From Alteromonas genovensis (GTDB taxonomy: Bacteria; Pseudomonadota; Gammaproteobacteria; Enterobacterales; Alteromonadaceae): a DNA stretch of 64,000 nt. The stretch's first letter is position 1; every line of letters starts with the position of its first letter. The notes below the pieces were generated by a model. The model was not told where the DNA came from. It saw only the letters and a list, made by a program, of their open reading frames with translations, and searched no databases. The stretch spans positions 48,529 to 112,528 of the forward strand of contig NZ_JAAAWO010000014.1 in assembly GCF_010500895.1 (NCBI RefSeq). Reading direction: 5' to 3'. The position numbers were made by a program, and so were the translations under genes. Below are positions 37,301 to 47,022 of the stretch, in pieces.

Positions 37301-38169
37301 ACAGTAAGGCCAATGTCGTGCTCTTTTGCCATTAAACACAATGCTTTCAAGCGCGGAGGAATTTCTTCCATTGCACGTTCGCGGTGAGAGAATTCAAAGC
37401 GAGGGTGAATAGCAGATAACTTAACTGAAATGCCCGGTGAACGTTTCGGGCCTCTGCCTTTAGCCGCTTTACCGATAACCTTAATAGCCTGCACGTACGC
37501 GTCGTAATAACCGTCTGAATCGCCCATTGTGCGAGCCGCTTCGCCAAGCATGTCGTATGAATATACGTAGCCTTTCGTTTCTTTCTCTTTCGCTCTTTCT
37601 ACTGCATCTTCAATGGTTTCGCCCATAACAAACTGACGACCCATTACGCGCATCGCAATGTTCATTGCGCGGCGGATCACCGGCTCGCCTAAACGGCCCA
37701 GCGTTTTCTTCAATAAGCCGAATTGTTCGGTCTTACGCTTATCTGCATAGTTCACCATATTACCTGTGAACAACAATCCCCATGCAGATGCGTTAACAAA
37801 TAGAGAATCTGAGTTCCCTAAATGCGGTGTCCACTGCCCTTTCGACAATTTGTCGCGAATAAGCTCATCTTGTGTGTCTCTATCTGGCACACGTAATAGC
37901 GCTTCGGCCAAACACATTAACACCACACCTTCTGAGGTGGAGAGCGAATATTCGTTTAACAGTGCGTCTACACCGCCGTGCCCCTGCTGTTCGCGGCGGA
38001 TTTGTAGCACCATCTTTCTTGCTCGTTCCCACGCCCTACTTCTCGCGCGAGGATTAACCTCTGCAATAGGTAGAATTTGGTCGACTGCTACCGACTCGCT
38101 GATGCGGTAGTAGTCTCTGATACGCTGGCGTAGTGGCGAAGTTGTATGGAGTGTATCGTTTATGAGCAT
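34372..38169 (-). CDS. putA: bifunctional proline dehydrogenase / L-glutamate gamma-semialdehyde dehydrogenase
   Basis: A 1265-residue PutA that oxidises proline to glutamate with substrate channelling. Domains in order: helical arm, FAD-dependent proline dehydrogenase barrel (about 160-540), aldehyde dehydrogenase with ETGGQN and catalytic Cys in SAGQRCSALR, and a long C-terminal ALDH-like domain. The start is the ATG at 38169 with AAAGGG upstream; 36 further codons are open but not family-like. The N-terminal ribbon-helix-helix repressor domain of E. coli PutA is absent, so this PutA cannot repress its own gene. Confidence 0.95.
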   Translation of the reverse strand: MLINDTLHTTSPLRQRIRDYYRISESVAVDQILPIAEVNPRARSRAWERARKMVLQIRREQQGHGGVDALLNEYSLSTSEGVVLMCLAEALLRVPDRDTQDELIRDKLSKGQWTPHLGNSDSLFVNASAWGLLFTGNMVNYADKRKTEQFGLLKKTLGRLGEPVIRRAMNIAMRVMGRQFVMGETIEDAVERAKEKETKGYVYSYDMLGEAARTMGDSDGYYDAYVQAIKVIGKAAKGRGPKRSPGISVKLSAIHPRFEFSHRERAMEEIPPRLKALCLMAKEHDIGLTVDAEEADRLELSLDIIEAVFRDEDLNGWTGFGLAVQAYQKRAIHVIEHLRELTLEVGRPLMVRLVKGAYWDTEIKMTQQAGLEEFPVFTRKSSTDVSYHACANRLLEYRETLYPQFATHNAYTASVIIELAGDDKEGFEFQCLHGMGDTLYDQVVKEDKIQCRVYAPVGEHEDLLAYLVRRLLENGANSSFVNAIVDDEKPVETLLEDPVEKTQRLKVRYNKLIKTPRGLYAPERDNSRGLDLTDTNAVTALKHELERWQDYYKVTDGVPEGATAVVSPADKNDIVGYHYYAKSDDMVKALDATNAGFDAWSKTDVSERAEILDRTADALERHMAELIAICMREAGKVAQDSIDEVREAVDFCRYYAVRGRELAEDQRLVPRGVVLCISPWNFPLAIFLGQVAAALVTGNTVVAKPAEQTSMVAKRAVDIMHSVGLPEDALKLIISPGKEVGDTLLPDERVKAVMFTGSTQTGTLISQMLAERGGEQVPLIAETGGQNCMIVDSTALPEQVVDDVIHSGFQSAGQRCSALRVLFVQEDIADELTEMLVGAMKELTVGEPSQLSTDVGPVIDEKALKSLTDHASYMEGKAKILHRNDIPAGVENGTYFAPTLYEIDNIDVLEKEVFGPVVHMVRFKSKNLDNVLEQINGTGYGLTMGIHSRIEERAHELAAKSRAGNVYINRNMIGAIVGVQPFGGRGLSGTGPKAGGPNYLPRLLMERATPKPSHIDDVDGTDEALVGDEQIAERAHVMMDKAKAVEIQWRHTALNDRISMVRQLLAKIAKVDIVDDLADDLNRTLATARQQLTSIERKLAKPQELPGPTGESNRLYLEPRGILVCFADKEVTFEYWLLSIVTALSTGNPVVSVVSKIFYEEAVEIQNKFEATGAPKGLFQVARLAHLDTLLMDEDLSGVVVDSSTERTARITAMLSSREGAILPVISAEYNDNLIQRLVTEKAISIDTTASGGNTSLMTMVEDDE

Positions 38170-38627
38170 TGCAACCCTTTCGTAGAAATAGCTGTAACAA
38201 GAAAAGCGTTTCCGCCGTAAAATATCACCTACGGTTACATGGAAAACGCGAGAAAACAAGTGAAGTCGATACTTCACTTTTTAGCCTATATGGTGTTTAA
38301 ACTTCACACTGTGCAATGAAGATCAAGGTGACAACCAATTTCGGCGGATAATAGCACATAAAAAAGCGGCACAACGCCCTGTTTACGCTAACTTTAATAC
38401 AAACTATCGCAGCGTATTTGCCACTCACCGTTATAGCTCGAAAAGACCCGCCATTAAAGTTTCAGTTTCAATTTAATTACAAATATTAATAGTCTCAAAA
38501 AAAGCGACTACACTTATTTATCAGGTGTTAAACACACCGGATAACACAATCATCGCAAGGCAGACGGGACGCCGTGAATACTGTGATAACAAACGCCAAA
38601 AAATAACGTAGAAATGGTACAGGTATT
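38170..38627. other. 458-bp divergent region putA/chemoreceptor
   Basis: No gene seen. It must hold the putA and chemoreceptor promoters. A short inverted repeat GGTGT / ACACC lies near 38524-38540. No clear regulator site can be named. Confidence 0.4.
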
Positions 38628-40247
38628 ATGTGGTTAAGAAACTTTAGTTTATTTCAGCGTCTTGGAATGATCGTTGTCCTAATTGCACTTTTATTCATTG
38701 TTTTAACGGGCATTATTTTAACGAAGCACTACGATGCCCTAAAACAAAAATCCTATGATGAGAATAAGCACTTGGTTGAGGTTGTGCACACCATGCTTGA
38801 CACCTTTGCCGCAATGGAAACCGATGAGTCGGTAGCCAAAGAAAAAGCCCTTGCCGCGGTGAAAGGGCTAAGGTATGACAAAGGCAATTACTTTTGGATC
38901 CAAGACACCACACCCACCATGGTGATGCACCCGTTAAAACCACAGTTAGACGGACGAGACCTTCGCACTTTTAAAGACGGCAACGGCAAAGCATTTTTTG
39001 TTGATATGGCTAACAGTGTAAAAGCACAAGGCGATGGTTTTGTCGATTACGTTTGGCCTCTCCCTGGTGAAGATGCGCCCACAGAAAAGATTTCGTATGT
39101 GAAAGAGTTCGAGCCTTGGGGCTGGACGATCGGCTCGGGCATTTACCTCACACATTTAAATGAAGAATACGCCCATATGCGAAACCTCATAATCGTGTTT
39201 TGTATTGTGAGCGTGATTTTGGTGGTGACCTTGGTGTACATCATAGGCGGTAGCATTGCTAAACCGGTGCAGGAAATTACCGAACGTATGAAAGACATCT
39301 CTCAAGGTGAGGGAGATTTAACCCGCATGCTGCCTGAGAGTGGTCAAGACGAAGTCACTCGTCTTGCTCGTTATTTTAATCAGTACACCGATAAAATGCG
39401 CCAGTCGCTGATTGGAATTCGCGACAATATTGCACTGCTTAATGAGCAAGCTGAGCTCGTGCAAAACTCCAGTGATAGCAGTAATCAACAAGCCCAAACG
39501 CAAAACGAAAATATGATGCAAGTGGCTGCTGCTATGGAAGAAATGACCACCCAAATTAATGATGTCAGCTCAAACACAGACTCCGCTGAAAAAAGCACGA
39601 GTAGCGCCAGAAGCAATGTGCAGCACGGCGCCTCGGTGGTGGAAAGTACTGTTGATGATATTCGCTCCCTCACCGCCGATATCGAAAGTGTGTCGAACGT
39701 AGTGACTGAACTTGCAGCCCAAACCGAGAACATTGGTGCTGTGCTTGACGTTATTAGAGGCATCGCTGATCAAACCAACTTATTGGCACTTAACGCTGCG
39801 ATTGAAGCGGCTAGAGCCGGCGAACAAGGCAGAGGCTTTGCCGTTGTGGCCGATGAAGTTCGTACGCTAGCGAGTAGAACGGGCCAAAGTACCGATGAAA
39901 TTCAAACCATGATTGAGAAATTGCAGCACCATGCGAAAAGTGCGGTAAACGCCGTAACGGTCAGTCAGTCGGCATCGTCAAAAACAGTAGAAAGGGCCAC
40001 ACAAGCCAACCAAAGTTTACAAGAAGCAGACCGATTAATGACAGATATTACAGATATGAGTAGTGAGATCGCTCGCGCGACCGAACAACAAGCCGAAGCG
40101 GCAAACGAAGCGAACATGCGAATAAACGCCTTATCGGGGGCTGCTGACAGTAGTCTTCGCACAGCCGACGAACTAGCGGCATCGAGCCAATCTTTGCGTG
40201 CCAGCTGTTTGGCAATAATGGAAATAGCCAACCGATTTAAACTGTAA
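38628..40247 (+). CDS. methyl-accepting chemotaxis protein with single Cache domain
   Basis: A 539-residue chemoreceptor. TM1 (residues 10-30), a periplasmic single-Cache domain (about 35-185, with [20 protein letters not shown] and [10 protein letters not shown]), TM2 (190-212), a HAMP domain and a signalling hairpin whose tip reads near [20 protein letters not shown]. The ligand is unknown; sCache_2 domains often bind small organic acids. No CheR-docking pentapeptide at the C-terminus. It lies alone next to putA; the proximity is suggestive but proves no link. Confidence 0.93.
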   Translation: MWLRNFSLFQRLGMIVVLIALLFIVLTGIILTKHYDALKQKSYDENKHLVEVVHTMLDTFAAMETDESVAKEKALAAVKGLRYDKGNYFWIQDTTPTMVMHPLKPQLDGRDLRTFKDGNGKAFFVDMANSVKAQGDGFVDYVWPLPGEDAPTEKISYVKEFEPWGWTIGSGIYLTHLNEEYAHMRNLIIVFCIVSVILVVTLVYIIGGSIAKPVQEITERMKDISQGEGDLTRMLPESGQDEVTRLARYFNQYTDKMRQSLIGIRDNIALLNEQAELVQNSSDSSNQQAQTQNENMMQVAAAMEEMTTQINDVSSNTDSAEKSTSSARSNVQHGASVVESTVDDIRSLTADIESVSNVVTELAAQTENIGAVLDVIRGIADQTNLLALNAAIEAARAGEQGRGFAVVADEVRTLASRTGQSTDEIQTMIEKLQHHAKSAVNAVTVSQSASSKTVERATQANQSLQEADRLMTDITDMSSEIARATEQQAEAANEANMRINALSGAADSSLRTADELAASSQSLRASCLAIMEIANRFKL

Positions 40248-40389
40248 TATTTGCTTTTCGATAACATAAAGCCTACCTAAATCGCACGGTTGATATGAGC
40301 ACTTATATATGGAAGTGAGATAGGTAGTGCTTTACACTAACTAAACAAGGCTTTTTCTTCGTCAGCGTAGTGTTATCAAGGAGTGGAAT

Positions 40390-42105
40390 ATGAGTAGCAG
40401 TAGTAAGGGCAAATCAGTATTAAAGTGGATTGCTGGTTTTTTTGTGGTTATTTTTGCGGTGTACTTTTTGTTCGCCAACACCATTATAAAAGCAGTATTA
40501 GAATCTAAACTCGGTGAATCTTATGGTGCCGAAGTGAATATCGACAGTTTCGATCATTCGCTATTTCCAACCACTGTTTCCCTTAAAGGTATCGCCCTTA
40601 CCAATCCTACTAAGCCCGCTCGCAATCAAGTGTTCGTAGGCGACGCGAATGCCGATGTTGAGCTAGCCCCCTTGCTAAGCGACCAAGTCATTGTTAACAA
40701 CCTCAATTTACTCAATGTTCAATTTGACACTGAACGCCCTTCTCCAGGTGAAGTATATCGCGTTCCTGAGCGCTCTCTGTCATTTGATGAAATGAAAGCA
40801 AAAGCAAAAGATGCAGTGCCGTCGGTAGATGAACTTCTTGAGCGCAACCCATTAAAAACAGCTGCAGCAGTAAAAAATGCTCGCGCCGCTTACGACACCT
40901 ACGGTGAAGCATTAAAGACTGATTACGCGTCGTTGCCTGACAAATCGCGAATTGATTACTACAAAACTCAAATCGCTCAGCTACAAGAAACCGACTTCAA
41001 AGATCCACAGGCCCTTGTTCAAGCAAAGTCAGCTTTCGACAAATTGAAGGCAGAAATGCAGGCAGATCGGGCTCTTATCTCCGACTTTACCGAAAAAGCC
41101 TCGAAAGCGAAAAGCGTCCTTAGCGAAACTGCCAGCGCACTAAAAAATGCACCGCAAGAAGATTATGCCTTACTGAAAGGGGTGATTGCAGGCGACCAAG
41201 AAGCCTTGTCTCAAGTTACCTACTTTGTATTTGGCGATAAGGCCGCTGAGTACACTGAGTACTTAATGGCTGCCATGCAAATTGTTATGCCGCTTATTCA
41301 AGGTGAAGAAAAAAGCGAAGCGCCCGCGGATATTCCATCCATATTGGTAAAAGAAGCGAATGTATCGGTGCTGTGGCAAGAAGAATCCATTACAAGTAAG
41401 TGGAATAACATTACCAACGTACACGATGTGTTTGGTAACCCAACCACCTTTACTATTGAGGCCGCTGGCGAGTTATTGAAATCATTTACCTCAAGCGGTG
41501 AATTTTATATTGATGGTGAGGGTGTAGACGCGAGCCAACAATGGTCTCTTGCCGGCGTAAACATGGCCAACATACCGTTGTCTGGCAATGAGTCGCTATC
41601 TGCAGTGTTGACTTCAGCATTAATGAAAACCGCGGGCTCAATGCAAATTACAGATAACAAGCTGACTGGTTCAGGAACCGTTGATTTGCAACAACTTGTT
41701 ATGCAAGCAACTGGCGAGAGCGACACCACAAAGGTAATCGCCAAGGCTCTGCAATCGCTGTCTAGTCTTAATATGGACATGTTTCTTGAGGGCACATTGT
41801 CAAATCCAGACTTTAAAATTAAATCTAACTTAGACAATCAACTCGCTAACATGGCCCTATCTGAGCTTACCGCGTCACAGCAAGATAAGCTGGATGAATT
41901 AAATCAAAAGCTCAACGCCATGATAGGCAATGAACAGTCGCTGATAAACGGCGAGCTGGGCGATGTAAGCAGTATGCTTAGCGCTGCTCAAGGTGATAGC
42001 GCAGCGATAGAAGAGCTTCTTAAGTCTAAGCTGAACAACGTTGTTGAGCAGCAAAAAAACAAATTATTAGACAAATTAAAGGGCAAATTTGGGCAAGATG
42101 AGTAA
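40390..42105 (+). CDS. TIGR03545 family protein (AsmA-like envelope protein)
   Basis: A 571-residue protein anchored by one N-terminal membrane helix (VLKWIAGFFVVIFAVYFLFA). The next 100 residues look like the start of AsmA-type envelope proteins (ITIDSF-like strand, LKGIALTNP), then a long helical region (130-300) and a beta-rich C-terminal half with VTDNKLTGSG-like segments. Members have unknown function; a periplasmic, inner-membrane-anchored position is inferred. GGAG lies just upstream of the ATG and a strong terminator follows. Confidence 0.75.
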   Translation: MSSSSKGKSVLKWIAGFFVVIFAVYFLFANTIIKAVLESKLGESYGAEVNIDSFDHSLFPTTVSLKGIALTNPTKPARNQVFVGDANADVELAPLLSDQVIVNNLNLLNVQFDTERPSPGEVYRVPERSLSFDEMKAKAKDAVPSVDELLERNPLKTAAAVKNARAAYDTYGEALKTDYASLPDKSRIDYYKTQIAQLQETDFKDPQALVQAKSAFDKLKAEMQADRALISDFTEKASKAKSVLSETASALKNAPQEDYALLKGVIAGDQEALSQVTYFVFGDKAAEYTEYLMAAMQIVMPLIQGEEKSEAPADIPSILVKEANVSVLWQEESITSKWNNITNVHDVFGNPTTFTIEAAGELLKSFTSSGEFYIDGEGVDASQQWSLAGVNMANIPLSGNESLSAVLTSALMKTAGSMQITDNKLTGSGTVDLQQLVMQATGESDTTKVIAKALQSLSSLNMDMFLEGTLSNPDFKIKSNLDNQLANMALSELTASQQDKLDELNQKLNAMIGNEQSLINGELGDVSSMLSAAQGDSAAIEELLKSKLNNVVEQQKNKLLDKLKGKFGQDE

Positions 42106-42142
42106 AGCGTCTTTGACTCGACGCTGCTAAGCGGCATAATAA

Positions 42143-42172
42143 GAAAACGCAGGCGAAGACCTGCGTTTTCTT
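42143..42172 (+). terminator. terminator of the TIGR03545 gene
   Basis: An 11-bp perfect stem GAAAACGCAGG / CCTGCGTTTTC with a 6-base loop. Confidence 0.85.
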
Positions 42173-42199
42173 GCGCTCAATTAACTGTCAGGTGAACGT

Positions 42200-42490
42200 G
42201 TGTTAAAAGGTAAATGGCTTCCCATCGTGCTGTTATTATTTTTTGGACTTCTGCAGTACCGACTTTGGTTCGGTAAAAACAGCATTCCTGATTATTACAG
42301 TCGCAAGGCGGAAGTTAAAACACAGGCCCTTCAAAATGCCAACCTCTCTCAACGAAACGCACTGTTAAACGCTGATATTAACGATTTAAAGATTGGCTTA
42401 GAAGCAATAGAAGAGCGCGCCAGAAATGAGCTTGGCCTAATTAAACAGGGAGAAACCTTTTACCGAATTCTGCCTGCAGACACGAAATGA
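42200..42490 (+). CDS. ftsB: cell division protein FtsB
   Basis: A 96-residue bitopic protein of the FtsQLB divisome complex. One membrane helix (residues 6-20) is followed by a periplasmic leucine-zipper coiled coil (30-65) and a conserved [17 protein letters not shown]. The start is GTG at 42200 with AGGTG about 5 bp upstream. It overlaps ispD by 4 bp (ATGA) and heads the block ftsB-ispD-ispF-truD. Confidence 0.95.
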   Translation: MLKGKWLPIVLLLFFGLLQYRLWFGKNSIPDYYSRKAEVKTQALQNANLSQRNALLNADINDLKIGLEAIEERARNELGLIKQGETFYRILPADTK

Positions 42491-43242
42491 ATAGAATGAC
42501 AAAGCCCCGTGTTATCGCGGTTATTCCGGCTGCGGGCGTTGGCAGCAGAATGCAAGCCGACCGCCCAAAACAGTACCTTACGATTGCGGGCAAAACCATA
42601 TTAGAGCACACCCTTGATGCATTATTAGCCCACTGTGACATTGACCGCGTTGTACTTGCTGTTAGCCCTGATGACGCTTACTTTCCTACGCTTGAGCTAA
42701 CCAGCGATGAACGGGTGAGTGTTGTGCATGGCGGCGAGGAACGAGCAGACAGCGTGCTAAACGGCATTAAAGCATTACACGGTGATGAGTGGGCACTTGT
42801 TCATGATGCAGCCCGCCCCTGTGTGTCACAAGACGATATTTCTGCGCTGCTTAATGTGATAAACGACAGTACCGTGACTGGCGGCATACTTGCTACGCCG
42901 GTGCGAGATACAATGAAAAGAGCAGTTTCAAATCAGGAATGCTCCACTAGTCCTGCTAACCCCTCACTCAGCGTGGTGTCTCACACTGAAAGCAGAGCCA
43001 ATTTGTGGCATGCTTTAACACCACAGCTATTCCCAGCCCCCCTTCTGCTTAACGCATTGAAAAAAGGTTTATCCGACGGCGTTGAGATTACAGACGAGGC
43101 TTCAGCCATGGAGTATGCGGGATACAAAGTAGGTATGGTCAATGGCAGCCCGGCGAATATTAAGATAACGCACCCGGCTGACCTACCATTAGCAGAATTC
43201 TATCTACATCAAAAATTAAAGGCACCTTTTGCATGCGAATAG
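42487..43242 (+). CDS. ispD: MEP cytidylyltransferase
   Basis: A 251-residue enzyme of the non-mevalonate isoprenoid pathway that joins CTP to methylerythritol phosphate. The nucleotide-binding loop [19 protein letters not shown] and VHDAARPCV are present, and the C-terminal [12 protein letters not shown] is typical. It overlaps ftsB by 4 bp and ispF by 10 bp. A loop near residues 150-165 ([15 protein letters not shown]) is longer than in E. coli. Confidence 0.95.
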   Translation: MNRMTKPRVIAVIPAAGVGSRMQADRPKQYLTIAGKTILEHTLDALLAHCDIDRVVLAVSPDDAYFPTLELTSDERVSVVHGGEERADSVLNGIKALHGDEWALVHDAARPCVSQDDISALLNVINDSTVTGGILATPVRDTMKRAVSNQECSTSPANPSLSVVSHTESRANLWHALTPQLFPAPLLLNALKKGLSDGVEITDEASAMEYAGYKVGMVNGSPANIKITHPADLPLAEFYLHQKLKAPFACE

Positions 43243-43706
43243 GACATGGATTTGACGTACACAAATTTGGTGGCGAAGGCCCCATCACCATTGGTGGCGT
43301 TAGTATAGAGCACACTCAGGGGCTAGTTGCGCATTCCGACGGAGACGTATTACTCCACGCGCTGTGCGATGCCATATTGGGTGCTGCGGCACTTGGCGAT
43401 ATTGGAAAGCACTTTCCAGATACCGATGATGACTATGCTGGCGCAGACAGCAGAGTGTTGCTGAGACACGTTGTAAGTGTAGCGCGAGATAAAGGCTATC
43501 TGGTGTCTAATGCCGACATGACCATTGTTGCGCAAACGCCAAAGATGGCACCACATATTGATGAAATGCGTGCACGGATTGCAGAAGACTGCAATGTTGA
43601 TATTGACGATATTAACGTTAAAGCCACCACCACAGAAAAGCTTGGATATACAGGCAGAAAAGAAGGGATTGCATCACACGCCGTGGTGTTATTAAAAAAA
43701 GCATGA
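43233..43706 (+). CDS. ispF: MECDP synthase
   Basis: A 157-residue enzyme that cyclises CDP-ME 2-phosphate; active as a trimer. Metal ligands are in GHGFDVH (Asp8, His10) and [10 protein letters not shown] (His near 42); [11 protein letters not shown] and [18 protein letters not shown] complete the signature. It overlaps both ispD and truD. Confidence 0.97.
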   Translation: MRIGHGFDVHKFGGEGPITIGGVSIEHTQGLVAHSDGDVLLHALCDAILGAAALGDIGKHFPDTDDDYAGADSRVLLRHVVSVARDKGYLVSNADMTIVAQTPKMAPHIDEMRARIAEDCNVDIDDINVKATTTEKLGYTGRKEGIASHAVVLLKKA

Positions 43707-44773
43707 AACCATTAGATACCGAACACTGGCAGTATTATTTTGCCAAACCCGTCTCCACCGGCATTTTTAAGTTTCAGGCAGATGATTTTCAAGTCGTTGA
43801 AGACTTAGGCTACGAGCCATGCGGTGAGGGCGAACATCAGTTCATCTTTATCGAAAAGACGAATACCAATACTGCTTTTGTTGCTGAGCAACTGGCCAAA
43901 TTTGTCGAGCTACCGCTTAGACAAATAAGCTACGCAGGTCGCAAAGACAAATACGCCGTCACGCAGCAGTGGTTTGGCATTCACGCTCCGGGTGTGGAAG
44001 ATTTTGACTTTAGCGATTGGGATTTGGAAGGGGTAAGAGTGATAAAGCAGTCTCGGCACAATAAGAAGCTGCGTACGGGCCAGTTAAAGGGCAATCACTT
44101 TACCATTACCCTTAGACAAGTAGTGCACCCTGAAGCCATTACAGAACGTCTCGAAGAAATTGTAACACATGGCGTCCCCAACTATTACGGTGAGCAGCGT
44201 TTTGGCGTCATGCGCTTAAACGACATGGGTGAAGTACAGCGCGGCGGCAACTTGGTGATGGCCGAACGCATGATTAACGGCGAAACCATACGTCATAGAA
44301 ACAAGCGCTCTATGGCGTTATCTGCCCTTCGCAGCTGGCTATTTAATGAAGTGCTTTCTCAGCGACTAGAGCATAATGTGTTTGATACCGCCCTTGCTGG
44401 TGACGCGCTTGTTTTATCAGGCTCAAATAGCTTTTTTATCAACCGTGACGATAAAGAACAAAGCCAATCTCGTTATGTTGCAAAGGATGTGTGTCCCTCA
44501 GCCCCACTTTGGGGTAAAGGCAAACTTGCCACTGAAGAGGATGCAGCAAACATTGAAAATACCGTAGCGGCAGCTCACCCAGAAGTCACCGATTTTCTAA
44601 GCGAATGTGGGTTTGAACAAGAAAGACGTGCTATCAAAATTTGGCCTTCAGACTTAACATGGCAGAGTAAAGGCGATTCGTTTACTATTTCATTCGGTTT
44701 GCCTAGCGGGTGTTTTGCAACATCGGTTTTGCGTGAATGTGTAGAAACGCTGTCTCCTATTAACCGAGTATAA
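43703..44773 (+). CDS. truD: tRNA pseudouridine(13) synthase
   Basis: A 356-residue pseudouridine synthase for tRNA-Glu position 13. The catalytic Asp lies in [15 protein letters not shown] near residue 80, and NYYGEQRFG and the [18 protein letters not shown] block are family marks. It overlaps ispF by 4 bp. In most relatives surE follows directly; here a 93-bp gap leads straight to pcm. Confidence 0.95.
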   Translation: MKPLDTEHWQYYFAKPVSTGIFKFQADDFQVVEDLGYEPCGEGEHQFIFIEKTNTNTAFVAEQLAKFVELPLRQISYAGRKDKYAVTQQWFGIHAPGVEDFDFSDWDLEGVRVIKQSRHNKKLRTGQLKGNHFTITLRQVVHPEAITERLEEIVTHGVPNYYGEQRFGVMRLNDMGEVQRGGNLVMAERMINGETIRHRNKRSMALSALRSWLFNEVLSQRLEHNVFDTALAGDALVLSGSNSFFINRDDKEQSQSRYVAKDVCPSAPLWGKGKLATEEDAANIENTVAAAHPEVTDFLSECGFEQERRAIKIWPSDLTWQSKGDSFTISFGLPSGCFATSVLRECVETLSPINRV

Positions 44774-44866
44774 AATAAGCGTTTGCCCCTGTCGCAATGC
44801 GACCATTGTGTGATGCATCATCACCAGCGTGGCGAAAACTAACAATATAGGAAAGTACGCAACATC

Positions 44867-45502
44867 ATGAGAGCTTCTAGAAAAGGAGACGCATTAGCAC
44901 AGCTGCTTTACAACGAAGGAATACGTTCACAAGCTGTGTTAAATGCTATTGCTGGCACGCCGAGGGAAGCGTTTCTTCCGGACGCTTTGCAACATAAAGC
45001 ATATCAAAACACGGCCCTTCCCATCGGTCAGGGGCAAACCATTTCGCAGCCTTACATTGTAGCGAAAATGACCGAACTTCTGTTAGAAAGCCCAAACAAG
45101 CCAGAACGTGTTCTGGAAATTGGCACTGGTTCGGGCTATCAAACCGCGATTTTGGCACAGCTTTTTAATTATGTGTTTAGCGTGGAGCGCATCAAGTCTT
45201 TGCAATTTCATGCCAAGCGTCGCATGAATCAACTCGACCTACACAACATCGCTATGAAACATGGCGACGGCTGGAAAGGTTGGGAATCTAAGGGTTTGTA
45301 CGATGCCATTATTGTTACTGCAGCTGCCGCTAGCCTACCTCAGTCATTGTGTGATCAACTGAAAGAAGGCGGCAGGCTAATTATACCTGTTGGAAACGAA
45401 CAGCAATCGCTTCTTTGTATCGACCGCGTTGATGGTGAACTGCAAACCACCACAATAGAATCTGTCCGATTTGTACCCTTGGTTGCAGGAGACCTAATGT
45501 GA
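44867..45502 (+). CDS. pcm: protein-L-isoaspartate O-methyltransferase
   Basis: A 211-residue SAM-dependent repair enzyme for isoaspartyl residues. It shows [20 protein letters not shown] motif [18 protein letters not shown] and the late [11 protein letters not shown] modest GGAAAG lies upstream of the ATG. The gene ends GACCTAATGTGA, and the GTG inside starts yqaA (4-bp overlap). The gene normally between truD and pcm (surE) is missing. Confidence 0.95.
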   Translation: MRASRKGDALAQLLYNEGIRSQAVLNAIAGTPREAFLPDALQHKAYQNTALPIGQGQTISQPYIVAKMTELLLESPNKPERVLEIGTGSGYQTAILAQLFNYVFSVERIKSLQFHAKRRMNQLDLHNIAMKHGDGWKGWESKGLYDAIIVTAAAASLPQSLCDQLKEGGRLIIPVGNEQQSLLCIDRVDGELQTTTIESVRFVPLVAGDLM

Positions 45503-46077
45503 AAATTTTTGAGCCATGCTACGACATGGCCTTGCGATGGGCTAAACACAAGCATGCTTCCAAATACCTCGGTGGCCTAAGTTTTTCTGAATCTGTGTTC
45601 TTTCCTATACCTCCTGACGTTATGCTTGCGCCCATGGCAATGTCGCAACCTCACAAAGCGTGGCGATTTGCTCTTATTACCACCATCGCTTCAATTATTG
45701 GCGGAATAGCGGGTTACTGGCTGGGATACTTTGCCTTTGAAGCTTGGTTGGCGCCGCTTATCGAAAAATGGGGTTATACACACAAAATAGACACCGCTAC
45801 GGGATGGTTTGAAACCTACGGTGTATGGATAGTGTTCTTAGCTGGCTTTTCACCTATCCCCTATAAAATCTTTACTGTTAGTGCAGGCTTCCTGCAGATG
45901 GCGTTTTTACCTTTTGTCCTTGCTTCTGCCGTTGGGCGAGGTGCACGGTTTTTCTTAGTCGCAGGGCTGATGCGATGGGGAGGCGCACCAATGGAACAAA
46001 AGCTCAGGCAGTATGTTGAATTTCTTGGCTGGGCAGTCGTTGTTATCGCCGTTATTGCGTATTTAATTTTGCGATAG
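45499..46077 (+). CDS. yqaA: YqaA/DedA-like membrane protein
   Basis: A 192-residue inner-membrane protein of the SNARE-associated/DedA superfamily. It carries the re-entrant motif [20 protein letters not shown] near residue 26 and four hydrophobic segments, with [16 protein letters not shown] near 115. The GTG start overlaps pcm. DedA proteins act in lipid or proton homeostasis; the role of this branch is unknown. It sits at the usual site between pcm and nlpD. Confidence 0.88.
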   Translation: MKIFEPCYDMALRWAKHKHASKYLGGLSFSESVFFPIPPDVMLAPMAMSQPHKAWRFALITTIASIIGGIAGYWLGYFAFEAWLAPLIEKWGYTHKIDTATGWFETYGVWIVFLAGFSPIPYKIFTVSAGFLQMAFLPFVLASAVGRGARFFLVAGLMRWGGAPMEQKLRQYVEFLGWAVVVIAVIAYLILR

Positions 46078-46078
46078 A

Positions 46079-46945
46079 ATGAAAGCCACTTTTTTCCGCT
46101 ACCTACTTGTTTACACATTATTAACATTAATAATTGGGTGTGCGGGAAGATCTGCCCCTGCCCCCGTAGTATTGCTTAATAGCCAGGTTGAAAGTGGTAG
46201 TGAAGAGTATACCGCTAGCACATATGAAGTGCGGCCAGGTGACACCCTCTTTGCCGTAGCCTGGTTTACTGGAAACGACTATCAAGATATTGCAAAATTC
46301 AACAATATTTCAAAACCTTACACCATATTTCCGGGTCAAAAATTACGACTAACAGCGCCTGTTAGCAAACCCTCAACCACCAAGCGTTCTAATGTTACGA
46401 CCACTCGGTCTACAGATCCGACCTCCCCTCCTATAGCCAAAAGAGTGATTGACCAGTCGAAACCGCAGGCGTATGTTGAACGTGAACAGGATGTTAAAGC
46501 ACAAAAAAACACGAACGTCAAGAAGTCGACAAGCATTGTCAAAAAAGCAGCGCCAAAGACATTTCCTGACAGAGTGGAAAAGTGGATTTGGCCAGCAGAA
46601 GGTAAGCTTGTAGGTACGTTCAGCAAAGCGGAATCGGGAAACAAAGGAATTGATATAGCTGGTGCGCGAGGTAGCAATGTCGTTGCAGCTGCTAGTGGTA
46701 AAGTCGTCTACTCGGGTAATGCACTTAGAGGGTACGGTAGGTTAATTATAATAAAGCATACCGACACATTTCTAAGCGCATACGCATACAACGAGACCAT
46801 TTTGGTAAAAGAGCGAGAATGGGTGTATGCTGGTCAGAAAATAGCCACAATGGGTAGTAGCGGCACTGATTCGGTAAAACTTCATTTTGAAGTTAGGTAT
46901 CGCGGGAAGTCTTTAAACCCATTGAGATACCTGCCAAAAAAATAA
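46079..46945 (+). CDS. nlpD: murein hydrolase activator NlpD
   Basis: A 288-residue outer-membrane lipoprotein that activates the amidase AmiC at the division site. It has a lipobox LTLIIGC (Cys near residue 21), a LysM domain (about 50-95, YEVRPGDTLFAVAWFTGNDY), a Lys/Thr-rich linker and a LytM/M23 domain (170-288). The zinc-binding residues of active M23 peptidases are not all present, as in other NlpD. The rpoS promoter normally lies inside this gene. Confidence 0.94.
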   Translation: MKATFFRYLLVYTLLTLIIGCAGRSAPAPVVLLNSQVESGSEEYTASTYEVRPGDTLFAVAWFTGNDYQDIAKFNNISKPYTIFPGQKLRLTAPVSKPSTTKRSNVTTTRSTDPTSPPIAKRVIDQSKPQAYVEREQDVKAQKNTNVKKSTSIVKKAAPKTFPDRVEKWIWPAEGKLVGTFSKAESGNKGIDIAGARGSNVVAAASGKVVYSGNALRGYGRLIIIKHTDTFLSAYAYNETILVKEREWVYAGQKIATMGSSGTDSVKLHFEVRYRGKSLNPLRYLPKK

Positions 46946-47022
46946 AATAAAAAAAATAAATAATAATAATAAGAGACAAAGGAGAAACGTCATAAGGTAA
47001 ACCTTTAAGCAGGAGATTCACC

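Noticed and set aside
38170..38277. N-terminal extension of PutA by 36 codons, possibly a DNA-binding domain
   Set aside because: The residues do not look like a ribbon-helix-helix, and the ATG at 38169 has a good ribosome-binding site.
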